Of a DNA stretch of 64,000 bases, positions 44,537-59,600 are shown one piece after another. Where the stretch lies: contig OY754464.1 in NCBI GenBank assembly GCA_963575645.1, positions 66,686,948 to 66,750,947 of the forward strand. Direction: 5' to 3'. This DNA comes from Xanthostigma xanthostigma. Lineage: Eukaryota; Arthropoda; Insecta; Raphidioptera; Raphidiidae. Position numbers and translations under genes: made by a program. A model generated the notes under the pieces. That model was not told the DNA's origin. It was given only the letters and a program-made list of their open reading frames with translations, and did no database searches. Position 1 is the stretch's first letter. Each line of letters begins with the position of its first letter.

Positions 44537-44864
44537 TCCCACATCTGTATCAATAGTCGTTTGAAAGTTACAGAGCTTTTAAGTGTTTCTCAAAAAAATA
44601 TAAATAAAGGCCCATATCTCCGAAACTAAAAGTGATACTGGGTTGCGGGTGGTCGGAATCGATTCAGAATGACTTTTTCTATAAGTACCTGTAATATCAA
44701 GCGAAATTATTTTTCGAAAATTTCTCGAAAATGTAAGAAGGGTACCCCCTTCTTACTTTTTCCGATTTTAAAAACACACAAAAATCACTGTTATATTCTT
44801 CGAAAACGACTTAAAACTGAGGTTGTTTTTATGTAAAAAATCACGATGAATCGATTCCGACCAC
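44537..44864. repeat. Half-length (328-bp) recombinant monomer
   Basis: It starts as half A, but within the conserved box near 44,641-44,670 (GGTTGCGG-TGGTCGGAATC region) it switches to half B sequence (ATTCAGAATGAC). Exactly 328 bp are missing. The B part carries the ACGATGAATCG variant of the unit at 37,977. Confidence 0.95.
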
Positions 44865-47800
44865 TCCCACATCTGTATCTATAGTCGTTTGAAAGTTACA
44901 GCGCTTTTAAGTTTTTCTCAAAAAAATGTAAATAAAGGCCCATATCTCCGAAACTAAAAGTGATACTGGGTTGCGGATGGTCGGAATCGATTCAGCTTGA
45001 AATTTTCTATAAGCTCGGTTAGTATAAAACGGTCCAAAAGTCGCTTAGTGTCTTAAAAAGTTGCAATTTTGCAAAACGGATATGAAAACATGAAAAGATT
45101 TGCGATATTTGGCAAAATATATATTTTTTTTAGATATGCCTATTAGTGACGTTACTTATAGAAAAAAGTACGCTGAGTCGAATGGGACCAAGCGCACATT
45201 CGTATCTCTGTTAGTTTAGACGCTATGACGGTTTAAAGTGTAAAATAATTTAAACAGTTAAAATTGGCTATATCTCCAAAACCAAAAGAGTAACAAGGTT
45301 GCGGGTGGTCGGAATCGATTCAGAATGACTTTTTCTATAAGTACCTGTAATATCAAGCGAAATTTTTTTCGAAAATTTCTCGAAAATGTAAGAAGGGTAC
45401 CCCCTTCTTATTTTTTCCGATTTAAAAAAAACACAAAAATCACTGTTATATTCTTCGAAAACGATTTTGAAACTGAGGTTGTTCTGATGTAAAAAATCAC
45501 GCTGAATCAATTTCGACCATTCCCACATCTGTATCTATAGTCGTTTGAAAGTTACAGCGCTTTTAAGTTTTTCTCAAAAAAATATAAATAAAGGCCCATA
45601 TCTCCGAAACTAAAAGTGATACTGGGTTGCGGATGGTCGGAATCGATTCAGCTTGAAATTTTCTATAAGCTAGGTTAGTATAAAACGGTCCAAAAGTCGC
45701 TTAGTGTCTTAAAAAGTTGCAATTTTGCAAAACGGATATGAAAACATGAAAAGATTTGCAATATTTGGCAAAATATATAATTTTTTTAGATATGCTTAAT
45801 AGTGACGTTACTTATAGAAAAAAGTACGCTGAATCGAATGGGACCAAGCGCACATTCGTATCTCAGTTAGTTTAGGCGCTATGACGGTTTAAAGTGTAAA
45901 AAAATTTAAACAGTTAAAATTGGCTATATCTCCGAAACCAAAAGAGATACAAGGTTGCGGGTGGTCGGAATCGATTCAGAATGACTTTTTCTATAAGTAC
46001 CTGTAATATCAAGCGAAATTATTTTTCGAAAATTTCTCGAAAATGTAAGAAGGGTACCCCCTTCTTACTTTTTCCGATTTTAAAAACACACAAAAATCAC
46101 TGTTATATTCTTCGAAAACGACTTAAAACTGAGGTTGTTTTTATGTAAAAAATCACGATGAATCGATTCCGACCACTCCCACATCTGTATCTATAGTCGT
46201 TTGAAAGTACAGAGCTTTTAAGTGTTTCTCAAAAAAATATAAATAAAGGCACATATCTCCGAAACTAAAAGTGATAATGGGTTGCGGATGGTCGGAATCG
46301 ATTCAGCTTGAAATTTTCTATAAGCTCGGTTAGTATAAAACGGTCCAAAAGTCGCTTAGTGTCTTAAAAAGTTGCAATTTTGCAAAACGGACATGAAAAT
46401 ATGAAAAGATTTGCGAAATTTGGCAAAATATATAATTTTTTTAGATATGCTTAATAGTGACGTTACTTATAAGAAAAAGTACGCTGAATCGAATGGGACC
46501 AAGCGCACATTCGTATCTCTGTTAGTTTAGACGCTATGACGGTTTAAAGTGTAAAAAAATTTAAACAGTTAAAATTGGCTATATCTCCGAAACCAAAAGA
46601 GATACAAGGTTGCGGGTGGTCGGAATCGATTCAGAATGACTTTTTCTATAAGTACCTGTAATATCAAGCGAAATTATTTTTCGAAAATTTCTCGAAAATG
46701 TAAGAAGGGTACCCCCTTCTTACTTTTTCCGATTTTAAAAACACACAAAAATCACTGTTATATTCTTCGAAAACGACTTAAAACTGAGGTTGTTCTTATG
46801 TAAAAAATCACGCTGAATCGATTCCGACCACTCCCACATCTGTATCAATAGTCGTTTGAAAGTTACAGAGCTTTTAAGTGTTTCTCAAAAAAATATAAAT
46901 AAAGGTCCATATCTCCGAAACTAAAAGTGATACTGGGTTGCGGATGGTCGGAATCGATTCAGCTTGAAATTTTCTATAAGCTCGGTTAGTATAAAACGGT
47001 CCAAAAGTCGCTTAGTGTCTTAAAAAGTTGCAATTTTGCAAAACGGACATGAAAATATGAAAAGATTTGCGAAATTTGGCAAAATATATAATTTTTTTAG
47101 ATATGCTTAATAGTGACGTTACTTATAGAAAAAAGTACGCTGAATCGAATGGGACCAAGCGCACATTCGTATCTCTGTTAGTTTAGACGCTATGACGGTT
47201 TAAAGTGTAAAAAAATTTAAACAGTTAAAATTGGCTATATCTCCGAAACCAAAAGAGATACAAGGTTGCGGGTGGTCGGAATCGATTCAGAATGACTTTT
47301 TCTATAAGTACCTGTAATATCAAGCGAAATTATTTTTCGAAAATTTCTCGAAAATGTAAGAAGGGTACCCCCTTCTTACTTTTTCCGATTTTAAAAACAC
47401 ACAAAAATCACTGTTATATTCTTCGAAAACGACTTAAAACTGAGGTTGTTCTTATGTAAAAAATCACGCTGAATCGATTCCGACCACTCCCACATCTGTA
47501 TCAATAGTCGTTTGAAAGTTACAGAGCTTTTAAGTGTTTCTCAAAAAAATATAAATAAAGGCCCATATCTCCGAAACTAAAAGTGATACTGGGTTGCGGA
47601 TGGTCGGAATCGATTCAGCTTGAAATTTTCTATAAGCTCGGTTAGTATAAAACGGTCCAAAAGTCGCTTAGTGTCTTAAAAAGTTGCAATTTTGCAAAAC
47701 GGACATGAAAATATGAAAAGATTTGCGAAATTTGGCAAAATATATAATTTTTTTAGATATGCTTAATAGTGACGTTACTTATAGAAAAAAGTACGCTAAA

Positions 47801-50800
47801 TCGAATGGGACCAAGCGCACATTCGTATCTCTGTTAGTTTAGACGCTATGACGGTTTAAAATGTAAAAAAATTTAAACAGTTAAAATTGGCTATATCTCC
47901 GAAACCAAAAGAGATACAAGGTTGCGGGTGGTCGGAATCGATTCAGAATGACTTTTTCTATAAGTACCTGTAATATCACTCGAAATTATTTTTCGAAAAT
48001 TTCTCGAAAATGTAAGAAGGGTACCCCCTTCTTACTTTTTCCGATTTTAAAAACACACAAAAATCACTGTTATATTCTTCGAAAACGACTTAAAACTGAG
48101 GTTGTTCTTATGTAAAAAATCACGCTGAATCGATTCCGACCACTCCCACATCTGTATCAATAGTCGTTTGAAAGTTACAGAGCTTTTAAGTGTTTCTCAA
48201 AAAAATATAAATAAAGGCCCATATCTCCGAAACTAAAAGTGATACTGGGTTGCGGATGGTCGGAATCGATTCAGCTTGAAATTTTCTATAAGCTCGGTTA
48301 GTATAAAACGGTCCAAAAGTCGCTTAGTGTCTTAAAAAGTTGCAATTTTGCAAAACGGACATGAAAATATGAAAAGATTTGCGATATTTGGCAAAATATA
48401 TAATTTTTTTAGATATGCTTAATAGTGACGTTACTTATAGAAAAAAGTACGCTGAATCGAATGGGACCAAGCGCACATTCGTATCGCTGTTAGTTTAGAC
48501 GCTATGACGGTTTAAAGTGTAAAAAAATTTAAACAGTTAAAATTGGTTATATCTCCGAAACCAAAAGAGATACAAGGTTGCGGGTGGTCGGAATCGATTC
48601 AGAATGACTTTTTCTATAAGTACCTGTAATATCAAGCGAAATTATTTTTCGAAAATTTCTCGAAAATGTAAGAAGGGTACCCCCTTCTTACTTTTTCCGA
48701 TTTTAAAAACACACAAAAATCACTGTTATATTCTTCGAAAACGACTTAAAACTGAGGTTGTTCTTATGTAAAAAATCACGCTGAATCGATTCCGACCACT
48801 CCCACATCTGTATCAATAGTCGTTTGAAAGTTACAGAGCTTTTAAGTGTTTCTCAAAAAAATATAAATAAAGGCCCATATCTCCGAAACTAAAAGTGATA
48901 CTGGGTTGCGGATGGTCGGAATCGATTCAGCTTGAAATTTTCTATAAGCTCGGTTAGTATAAAACGGTCCAAAAGTCGCTTAGTGTCTTAAAAAGTTGCA
49001 ATTTTGCAAAACGGACATGAAAATATGAAAAGATTTGCGATATTTGGCAAAATATATAATTTTTTTAGATATGCTTAATAGTGACGTTACTTATAAAAAA
49101 AAGTACGCTAAATCGAATGGGACCAAGCGCACATTCGTATCTCTGTTAGTTTAGACGCTATGACGGTTTAAAGTGTAAAAAAATTTAAACAGTTAAAATT
49201 GGCTATATCTCCGAAACCAAAAGAGATTGAAGGTTGCGGGTGGTCGGAATCGATTCAGAATGACTTTTTCTATAAGTACCTGTAATATCAAGCGAAATTA
49301 TTTTTCGAAAATTTCTCGAAAATGTAAGAAGGGTACCCCCTTCTTACTTTTTCCGATTTTAAAAACACACAAAAATCACTGTTATTTTCTTCGAAAACGA
49401 CTTAAAACTGAGGTTGTTCTTATGTAAAAAATCACGCTGAATCGATTCCGACCACTTCCACATCTGTATCAATAGTCGTTTGAAAGTTACAGAGCTTTTA
49501 AGTGTTTCTCAAAAAAATATAAATAAAGGCCCATATCTCCGAAACTAAAAGTGATACTGGGTTGCGGATGGTCGGAATCGATTCAGCTTGAAATTTTCTA
49601 TAAGCTCGGTTAGTATAAAACGGTCCAAAAGTCGCTTAGTGTCTTAAAAAGTTGCAATTTTGCAAAACGGACATGAAAATATGAAAAGATTTGCGAAATT
49701 TGGCAAAATATATAATTTTTTTAGATATGCTTAATAGTGACGTTACTTATAGAAAAAAGTACGCTGAATCGAATGGGACCAAGCGCACATTCGTATCTCT
49801 GTTAGTTTAGACGCTATGACGGTTTAAAGTGTAAAAAAATTTAAACAGTTAAAATTGGCTATATCTCCGAAACCAAAAGAGATTGAAGGTTGCGGGTGGT
49901 CGGAATCGATTCAGAATGACTTTTTCTATAAGTACCTGTAATATCAAGCGAAATTATTTTTCGAAAATTTCTCGAAAATGTAAGAAGGGTACCCCCTTCT
50001 TACTTTTTCCGATTTTAAAAACACACAAAAATCACTGTTATTTTCTTCGAAAACGACTTAAAACTGAGGTTGTTCTTATGTAAAAAATCACGCTGAATCG
50101 ATTCCGACCACTCCCACATCTGTATCAATAGTCGTTTGAAAGTTACAGAGCTTTTAAGTGTTTCTCAAAAAAATATAAATAAAGGCCCATATCTCCGAAA
50201 CTAAAAGTGATACTGGGTTGCGGATGGTCGGAATCGATTCAGCTTGAAATTTTCTATAAGCTCGGTTAGTTTAAAACGGTCCAAAAGTCGCTTAGTGTCT
50301 TATAAAGTTGCAATTTTGCAAAACGGACATGAAAATATGAAAAGATTTGCGATATTTGGCAAAATATATAATTTTTTTAGATATGCTTAATAGTGACGTT
50401 ACTTATAGAAAAAAGTACGCTGAATCGAATGGGACCAAGCGCACATTCGTATCTCTGTTAGTTTAGACGCTATGACGGTTTAAAGTGTAAAAAAATTTAA
50501 ACAGTTAAAATTGGCTATATCTCCGAAACCAAAAGAGATACAAGGTTGCGGGTGGTCGGAATCGATTCAGAATGACTTTTTCTATAAGTACCTGTAATAT
50601 CAAGCGAAATTATTTTTCGAAAATTTCTCGAAAATGTAAGAAGGGTACCCCCTTCTTACTTTTTCCGATTTTAAAAACACACAAAAATCACTGTAATATT
50701 CTTCGAAAACGACTTAAAATTGAGGTGATTCTTATGTATAAAATCACGCTAAATCGATTCCGACCACTCCCACATCTGTATCTATAGTCGTTTAAAAGTT

Positions 50801-53679
50801 ACAGCGCTTTTAAGTTTTTCTCAAAAAAATGTAAATAAAGGCCCATATCTCCGAAACTAAAAGTGACACTGGGTTGCGGATGGTCGGAATCGATTCAGCT
50901 TGAAATTTTCTATAAGCTCGGTTAGTATAAAACGGTTCAAAAGTCGCTTAGTGTCTTAAAAAGTTGCAATTTTGCAAAACGGATATGAAAACATGAAAAG
51001 ATTTGCGATATTTGGCAAAATATATAATTTTTTTAGATATGCCTAATAGTGACGTTACTTATACAAAAAAGTACGCTGAATCGAATGGGACCAAGCGCAC
51101 ATTCGTATCTCTGTTAGTTTAGACGCTATGACGGTTTAAAGTGTAAAAAAATTTAAACAGTTTAAATTGGCTATATCTCCGAAACCAAAAGAGATACAAA
51201 GTTGCGGGTGGTCGGAATCGATTCAGAATGACTTTTTCTATAAGTACCTGTAATATCAAGCGAAATTATTTTTCGAAAATTTCTCGAAAATGTAAGAAGG
51301 GTACCCCCTTCTTACTTTTTCCGATTTTAAAAACACACAAAAATCACTGTTATATTCTTTGAAAACGACTTAAAACTGAGGTTGTTCTTATGTAAAAAAT
51401 CACGCTGAATCGATTCCGACCACTCCCACATCTGTATCAATAGTCGTTTGAAAGTTACAGAGCTTTTAAGTGTTTCTCAAAAAAATATAAATAAAGGCCC
51501 ATATCTCCGAAACTAAAAGTGATACTGGGCTGCGGATGGTCGGAATCGATTCAGCTTGAAATTTTCTATAAGCTCGGTTAGTATAAAACGGTCCAAAAGT
51601 CGCTTAGTGTCTTAAAAAGTTGCAATTTTGCAAAACGGACATGAAAATATGAAAAGATTTGCGAAATTTGGCAAAATATATAATTTTTTTAGATATGCTT
51701 AATAGTGACGTTACTTATAGAAAAAAGTACGCTGAATCGAATGGGACCAAGCGCACATTCGTATCTCTGTTAGTTTAGACGCTATGACGGTTTAAAGTGT
51801 AAAAAAATTTAAACAGTTAAAATTGGCTATATCTCCGAAACCAAAAGAGATACAAGGTTGCGGGTGGTCGGAATCGATTCAGAATGACTTTTTCTATAAG
51901 TACCTGTAATATCAAGCGAAATTATTTTTCGAAAATTTCTCGAAAATGTAAGAAGGGTACCCCCTTCTTACTTTTTCCGATTTTAAAAACACACAAAAAT
52001 CACTGTAATATTCTTCGAAAACGACTTAAAATTGAGGTTGTTCTTATGTATAAAATCACGCTAAATCGATTCCGACCACTCCCACATCTGTATCTATAGT
52101 CGTTTAAAAGTTACAGCGCTTTTAAGTTTTTCTCAAAAAAATGTAAATTAAGGCCCATATCTCCGAAACTAAAAGTGACACTGGGTTGCGGATGGTCGGA
52201 ATCGATTCAGCTTGAAATTTTCTATAAGCTCGGTTAGTATAAAACGGTCCAAAAGTCGCTTAGTGTCTTAAAAAGTTGCAATTTTGCAAAACGGATATGA
52301 AAACATGAAAAGATTTGCGATATTTGGCAAAATATATAATTTTTTTAGATATGCCTAATAGTGACGTTACTTATACAAAAAAGTACGCTGAATCGAATGG
52401 GACCAAGCGCACATTCGTATCTCTGTTAGTTTAGACGCTATGACGGTTTAAAGTGTAAAAAAATTTAAACAGTTTAAATTGGCTATATCTCCGAAACCAA
52501 AAGAGATACAAAGTTGCGGGTGGTCGGAATCGATTCAGAATGACTTTTTCTATAAGTACCTGTAATATCAAGCGAAATTATTTTTCGAAAATTTCTCGAA
52601 AATGTAAGAAGGGTACCCCCTTCTTACTTTTTCCGATTTTAAAAACACACAAAAATCACTGTTATATTCTTCGAAAACGACTTAAAACTGAGGTTGTTCT
52701 TATGTAAAAAATCACGCTGAATCGATTCCGACCACTCCCACATCTGTATCAATAGTCGTTTGAAAGTTACAGAGCTTTTAAGTGTTTCTCAAAAAAATAT
52801 AAATAAAGGCCCATATCTCCGAAACTAAAAGTGATACTGGGTTGCGGATGGTCGGAATCGATTCAGCTTGAAATTTTCTATAAGCTCGGTTAGTATAAAA
52901 CGGTCCAAAAGTCGCTTAGTGTCTTAAAAAGTTGCAATTTTGCAAAACGGACATGAAAATATGAAAAGATTTGCGAAATTTGGCAAAATATATAATTTTT
53001 TTAGATATGCTTAATAGTGACGTTACTTATAGAAAAAAGTACGCTGAATCGAATGGGACCAAGCGCACATTCGTATCTCTGTTAGTTTAGACGCTATGAC
53101 GGTTTAAAGTGTAAAAAAATTTAAACAGTTAAAATTGGCTATATCTCCGAAACCAAAAGAGATACAAGGTTGCGGGTGGTCGGAATCGATTCAGAATGAC
53201 TTTTTCTATAAGAACCTGTAATATCAAGCGAAATTATTTTTCGAAAATTTCTCGAAAATGTAAGAAGGGTACCCCCTTCTTACTTTTTCCGATTTTAAAA
53301 ACACACAAAAATCACTGTTATATTCTTCGAAAACGACTTAAAACTGAGGTTGTTCTTATGTAAAAAATCACACTGAATCGATTCCGACCACTCCCACATC
53401 TGTATCAATAGTCGTTTGAAAGTTACAGAGCTTTTAAGTGTTTCTCAAAAAAATATAAATAAAGGCCCATATCTCCGAAACTAAAAGTGATACTGGGTTG
53501 CGGATGGTCGGAATCGATTCAGCTTGAAATTTTCTATAAGCTCGGTTAGTATAAAACGGTCCAAAAGTCGCTTAGTGTCTTAAAAAGTTGCAATTTTGCA
53601 AAACGGACATGAAAATATGAAAAGATTTGCGAAATTTGGCAAAATATATAATTTTTTTAGATATGCTTAATAGTGACGT

Positions 53680-53690
53680 TAGGTACTTAT
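53680..53690. repeat. 4-bp insertion in a satellite monomer
   Basis: GACGTTAGGTACTTATAG here against GACGTTACTTATAG elsewhere; it explains the 660-bp length of the monomer at 53,392. Confidence 0.9.
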
Positions 53691-56600
53691 AGAAAAAAGT
53701 ACGCTGAATCGAATGGGACCAAGCGCACATTCGTATCTCTGTTAGTTTAGACGCTATGACGGTTTAAAATGTAAAAAAATTTAAACAGTTAAAATTGGCT
53801 ATATCTCCGAAACCAAAAGAGATACAAGGTTGCGGGTGGTCGGAATCGATTCAGAATGACTTTTTCTATAAGTACCTGTAATATCAAGCGAAATTATTTT
53901 TCGAAAATTTCTCGAAAATGTAAGAAGGGTACCCCCTTCTTACTTTTTCCGATTTTAAAAACACACAAAAATCACTGTTATATTCTTCGAAAACGACTTA
54001 AAACAGTGGTTGTTTTTATGTAAAAAATCACGCTAAATCGATTCCGACCACTCCCACATCTGTATCAATAGTCGTTTGAAAGTTACAGAGCTTTTAAGTG
54101 TTTCTCAAAAAAATATAAATAAAGGCCCATATCTCCGAAACTAAAAGTGATACTGGGTTGCGGATGGTCGGAATCGATTCAGCTTGAAATTTTCTATAAG
54201 CTCGGTTAGTATAAAACGGTCCAAAAGTCGCTTAGTGTCTTAAAAAGTTGCAATTTTGCAAAACGGACATGAAAATATGAAAAGATTTGCGAAATTTGGC
54301 AAAATATATAATTTTTTTAGATATGCTTAATAGTGACGTTACTTATAGAAAAAAGTACGCTGAATCGAATGGGACCAAGCGCACATTCGTATCTCTGTTA
54401 GTTTAGACGCTATGACGGTTTAAAGTGTAAAAAAATTTAAACAGTTAAAATTGGCTATATCTCCGAAACCAAAAGAGATACAAGGTTGCGGGTGGTCGGA
54501 ATCGATTCAGAATGACTTTTTCTATAAGTACCAGTAATATCAAGCGAAATTATTTTTCGAAAATTTCTCGAAAATGTAAGAAGGGTACCCCCTTCTTACT
54601 TTTTCCGATTTTAAAAACACACAAAAATCACTGTTATATTCTTCGAAAACGACTTAAAACTGAGGTTGTTCTTATGTAAAAAATCACGCTGAATCGATTC
54701 CGACCACTCCCACATCTGTATCAATAGTCGTTTGAAAGTTACAGAGCTTTTAAGTGTTTCTCAAAAAAATATAAATAAAGGCCCATATCTCCGAAACTAA
54801 AAGTGATACTGGGTTGCGGATGGTCGGAATCGATTCAGCTTGAAATTTTCTATAAGCTCGGTTAGTATAAAACGGTCCAAAAGTCGCTTAGTGTCTTAAA
54901 AAGTTGCAATTTTGCAAAACGGACATGAAAATATGAAAAGATTTGCGAAATTTGGCAAAATATATAATTTTTTTAGATATGCTTAATAGTGACGTTACTT
55001 ATAGAAAAAAGTACGCTAAATCGAATGGGACCAAGCGCACATTCGTATCTCTGTTAGTTTAGACGCTATGACGGTTTAAAGTGTAAAAAAATTTAAACAG
55101 TTAAAATTGGCTATATCTCCGAAACCAAAAGAGATACAAGGTTGCGGGTGGTCGGAATCGATTCAGAATGACTTTTTCTATAAGAACCTGTAATATCAAG
55201 CGAAATTATTTTTCGAAAATTTCTCGAAAATGTAAGAAGGGTACCCCCTTCTTACTTTTTCCGATTTTAAAAACACACAAAAATCACTGTTATATTCTTC
55301 GAAAACGACTTAAAACTGAGGTTGTTCTTATGTAAAAAATCACACTGAATCGATTCCGACCACTCCCACATCTGTATCAATAGTCGTTTGAAAGTTACAG
55401 AGCTTTTAAGTGTTTCTCAAAAAAATATAAATAAAGGCCCATATCTCCGAAACTAAAAGTGATACTGGGTTGCGGATGGTCGGAATCGATTCAGCTTGAA
55501 ATTTTCTATAAGCTCGGTTAGTATAAAACGGTCCAAAAGTCGCTTAGTGTCTTAAAAAGTTGCAATTTTGCAAAACGGACATGAAAATATGAAAAGATTT
55601 GCGAAATTTGGCAAAATATATAATTTTTTTAGATATGCTTAATAGTGACGTTACTTATAGAAAAAAGTACGCTGAATCGAATGGGACCAAGCGCACATTC
55701 GTATCTCTGTTAGTTTAGACGCTATGACGGTTTAAAATGTAAAAAAATTTAAACAGTTAAAATTGGCTATATCTCCGAAACCAAAAGAGATACAAGGTTG
55801 CGGGTGGTCGGAATCGATTCAGAATGACTTTTTCTATAAGTACCTGTAATATCAAGCGAAATTATTTTTCGAAAATTTCTCGAAAATGTAAGAAGGGTAC
55901 CCCCTTCTTACTTTTTCCGATTTTAAAAACACACAAAAATCACTGTTATATTCTTCGAAAACGACTTAAAACAGTGGTTGTTTTTATGTAAAAAATCACG
56001 CTAAATCGATTCCGACCACTCCCACATCTGTATCAATAGTCGTTTGAAAGTTACAGAGCTTTTAAGTGTTTCTCAAAAAAATATAAATAAAGGCCCATAT
56101 CTCCGAAACTAAAAGTGATACTGGGTTGCGGATGGTCGGAATCGATTCAGCTTGAAATTTTCTATAAGCTCGGTTAGTATAAAACGGTCCAAAAGTCGCT
56201 TAGTGTCTTAAAAAGTTGCAATTTTGCAAAACGGACATGAAAATATGAAAAGATTTGCGAAATTTGGCAAAATATATAATTTTTTTAGATATGCTTAATA
56301 GTGACGTTACTTATAGAAAAAAGTACGCTGAATCGAATGGGACCAAGCGCACATTCGTATCTCTGTTAGTTTAGACGCTATGACGGTTTAAAGTGTAAAA
56401 AAATTTAAACAGTTAAAATTGGCTATATCTCCGAAACCAAAAGAGATACAAGGTTGCGGGTGGTCGGAATCGATTCAGAATGACTTTTTCTATAAGTACC
56501 TGTAATATCAAGCGAAATTATTTTTCGAAAATTTCTCGAAAATGTAAGAAGGGTACCCCCTTCTTACTTTTTCCGATTTTAAAAACACACAAAAATCACT

Positions 56601-59600
56601 GTTATATTCTTCGAAAACGACTTAAAACTGAGGTTGTTCTTATGTAAAAAATCACGCTGAATCGATTCCGACCACTCCCACATCTGTATCAATAGTCGTT
56701 TGAAAGTTACAGAGCTTTTAAGTGTTTCTCAAAAAAATATAAATAAAGGCCCATATCTCCGAAACTAAAAGTGATACTGGGTTGCGGATGGTCGGAATCG
56801 ATTCAGCTTGAAATTTTCTATAAGCTCGGTTAGTATAAAACGGTCCAAAAGTCGCTTAGTGTCTTAAAAAGTTGCAATTTTGCAAAACGGACATGAAAAT
56901 ATGAAAAGATTTGCGATATTTGGCAAAATATATAATTTTTTTAGATATGCTTAATAGTGACGTTACTTATAGAAAAAAGTACGCTAAATCGAATGGGACC
57001 AAGCGCACATTCGTATCTCTGTTAGTTTAGACGCTATGACGGTTTAAAGTGTAAAAAAATTTAAACAGTTAAAATTGGCTATATCTCCGAAACCAAAAGA
57101 GATACAAGGTTGCGGGTGGTCGGAATCGATTCAGAATGACTTTTTCTATAAGTACCTGTAATATCAAGCGAAATTATTTTTCGAAAATTTCTCGAAAATG
57201 TAAGAAGGGTACCCCCTTCTTACTTTTTCCGATTTTAAAAACACACAAAAATCACTGTTATATTCTTCGAAAACGACATAAAACTGAGGTTGTTCTTATG
57301 TAAAAAATCACGCTGAATCGATTCCGACCACTTCCACATATGTATCAATAGTCGTTTGAAAGTTACAGAGCTTTAAAGTGTTTCTCAAAAAAATATAAAT
57401 AAAGGCCCATATCTCCGAAACTAAAAGTGATACTGGGTTGCGGATGGTCGGAATCGATTCAGCTTGAAATTTTCTATAAGCTCGGTTAGTATAAAACGGT
57501 CCAAAAGTCGCTTAGTGTCTTAAAAAGTTGCAATTTTGCAAAACGGACATGAAAATATGAAAAGATTTGCGAAATTTGGCAAAATATATAATTTTTTTAG
57601 ATATGCTTAATAGTGACGTTACTTATAGAAAAAAGTACGCTGAATCGAATGGGACCAAGCGCACATTCGTATCTCTGTTAGTTTAGACGCTATGACGGTT
57701 TAAAGTGTAAAAAAATTTAAACAGTTAAAATTGGCTATATCTCCGAAACCAAAAGAGATTGAAGGTTGCGGGTGGTCGGAATCGATTCAGAATGACTTTT
57801 TCTATAAGTACCTGTAATATCAAGCGAAATTATTTTTCGAAAATTTCTCGAAAATGTAAGAAAGGTACCCCCTTCTTACTTTTTCCGATTTTAAAAACAC
57901 ACAAAAATCACTGTTATATTCTTCGAAAACGACTTAAAACTGAGGTTGTTCTTATGTAAAAAATCACGCTGAATCGATTCCGACCACTCCCACATCTGTA
58001 TCAATAGTCGTTTGAAAGTTACAGAGCTTTTAAGTGTTTCTCAAAAAAATATAAATAAAGGCCCATATCTCCGAAACTAAAAGTGATACTGGGTTGCGGA
58101 TGGTCGGAATCGATTCAGCTTGAAATTTTCTATAAGCTCGGTTAGTTTAAAACGGTCCAAAAGTCGCTTAGTGTCTTATAAAGTTGCAATTTTGCAAAAC
58201 GGACATGAAAATATGAAAAGATTTGCGATATTTGGCAAAATATATAATTTTTTTAGATATGCTTAATAGTGACGTTACTTATAGAAAAAAGTACGCTGAA
58301 TCGAATGGGACCAAGCGCACATTCGTATCTCTGTTAGTTTAGACGCTATGACGGTTTAAAGTGTAAAAAAATTTAAACAGTTAAAATTGGCTATATCTCC
58401 GAAACCAAAAGAGATACAAGGTTGCGGATGGTCGGAATCGATTCAGAATGACTTTTTCTATAAGTACCTGTAATATCAAGCGAAATTATTTTTCGAAAAT
58501 TTCTCGAAAATGTAAGAAGGGTACCCCCTTCTTACTTTTTCCGATTTTAAAAACACACAAAAATCACTGTAATATTCTTCGAAAACGACTTAAAATTGAG
58601 GTTGTTCTTATGTATAAAATCACGCTAAATCGATTCCGACCACTCCCACATCTGTATCTATAGTCGTTTAAAAGTTACAGCGCTGTTAAGTTTTTCTCAA
58701 AAAAATGTAAATAAAGGCCCATATCTCCGAAACTAAAAGTGACACTGGGTTGCGGATGGTCGGAATCGATTCAGCTTGAAATTTTCTATAAGCTCGGTTA
58801 GTATAAAACGGTCCAAAAGTCGCTTAGTGTCTTAAAAAGTTGCAATTTTGCAAAACGGATATGAAAACATGAAAAGATTTGCGATATTTGGCAAAATATA
58901 TAATTTTTTTAGATATGCCTAATAGTGACGTTACTTATACAAAAAAGTACGCTGAATCGAATGGGACCAAGCGCACATTCGTATCTCTGTTAGTTTAGAC
59001 GCTATGACGGTTTAAAGTGTAAAAAAATTTAAACAGTTTAAATTGGCTATATCTCCGAAACCAAAAGAGATACAAAGTTGCGGGTGGTCGGAATCGATTC
59101 AGAATGACTTTTTCTATAAGTACCTGTAATATCAAGCGAAATTATTTTTCGAAAATTTCTCGAAAATGTAAGAAGGGTACCCCCTTCTTACTTTTTCCGA
59201 TTTTAAAAACACACAAAAATCACTGTTATATTCTTTGAAAACGACTTAAAACTGAGGTTGTTCTTATGTAAAAAATCACGCTGAATCGATTCCGACCACT
59301 CCCACATCTGTATCAATAGTCGTTTGAAAGTTACAGAGCTTTTAAGTGTTTCTCAAAAAAATATAAATAAAGGCCCATATCTCCGAAACTAAAAGTGATA
59401 CTGGGTTGCGGATGGTCGGAATCGATTCAGCTTGAAATTTTCTATAAGCTCGGTTAGTATAAAACGGTCCAAAAGTCGCTTAGTGTCTTAAAAAGTTGCA
59501 ATTTTGCAAAACGGACATGAAAATATGAAAAGATTTGCGAAATTTGGCAAAATATATAATTTTTTTAGATATGCTTAATAGTGACGTTACTTATAGAAAA

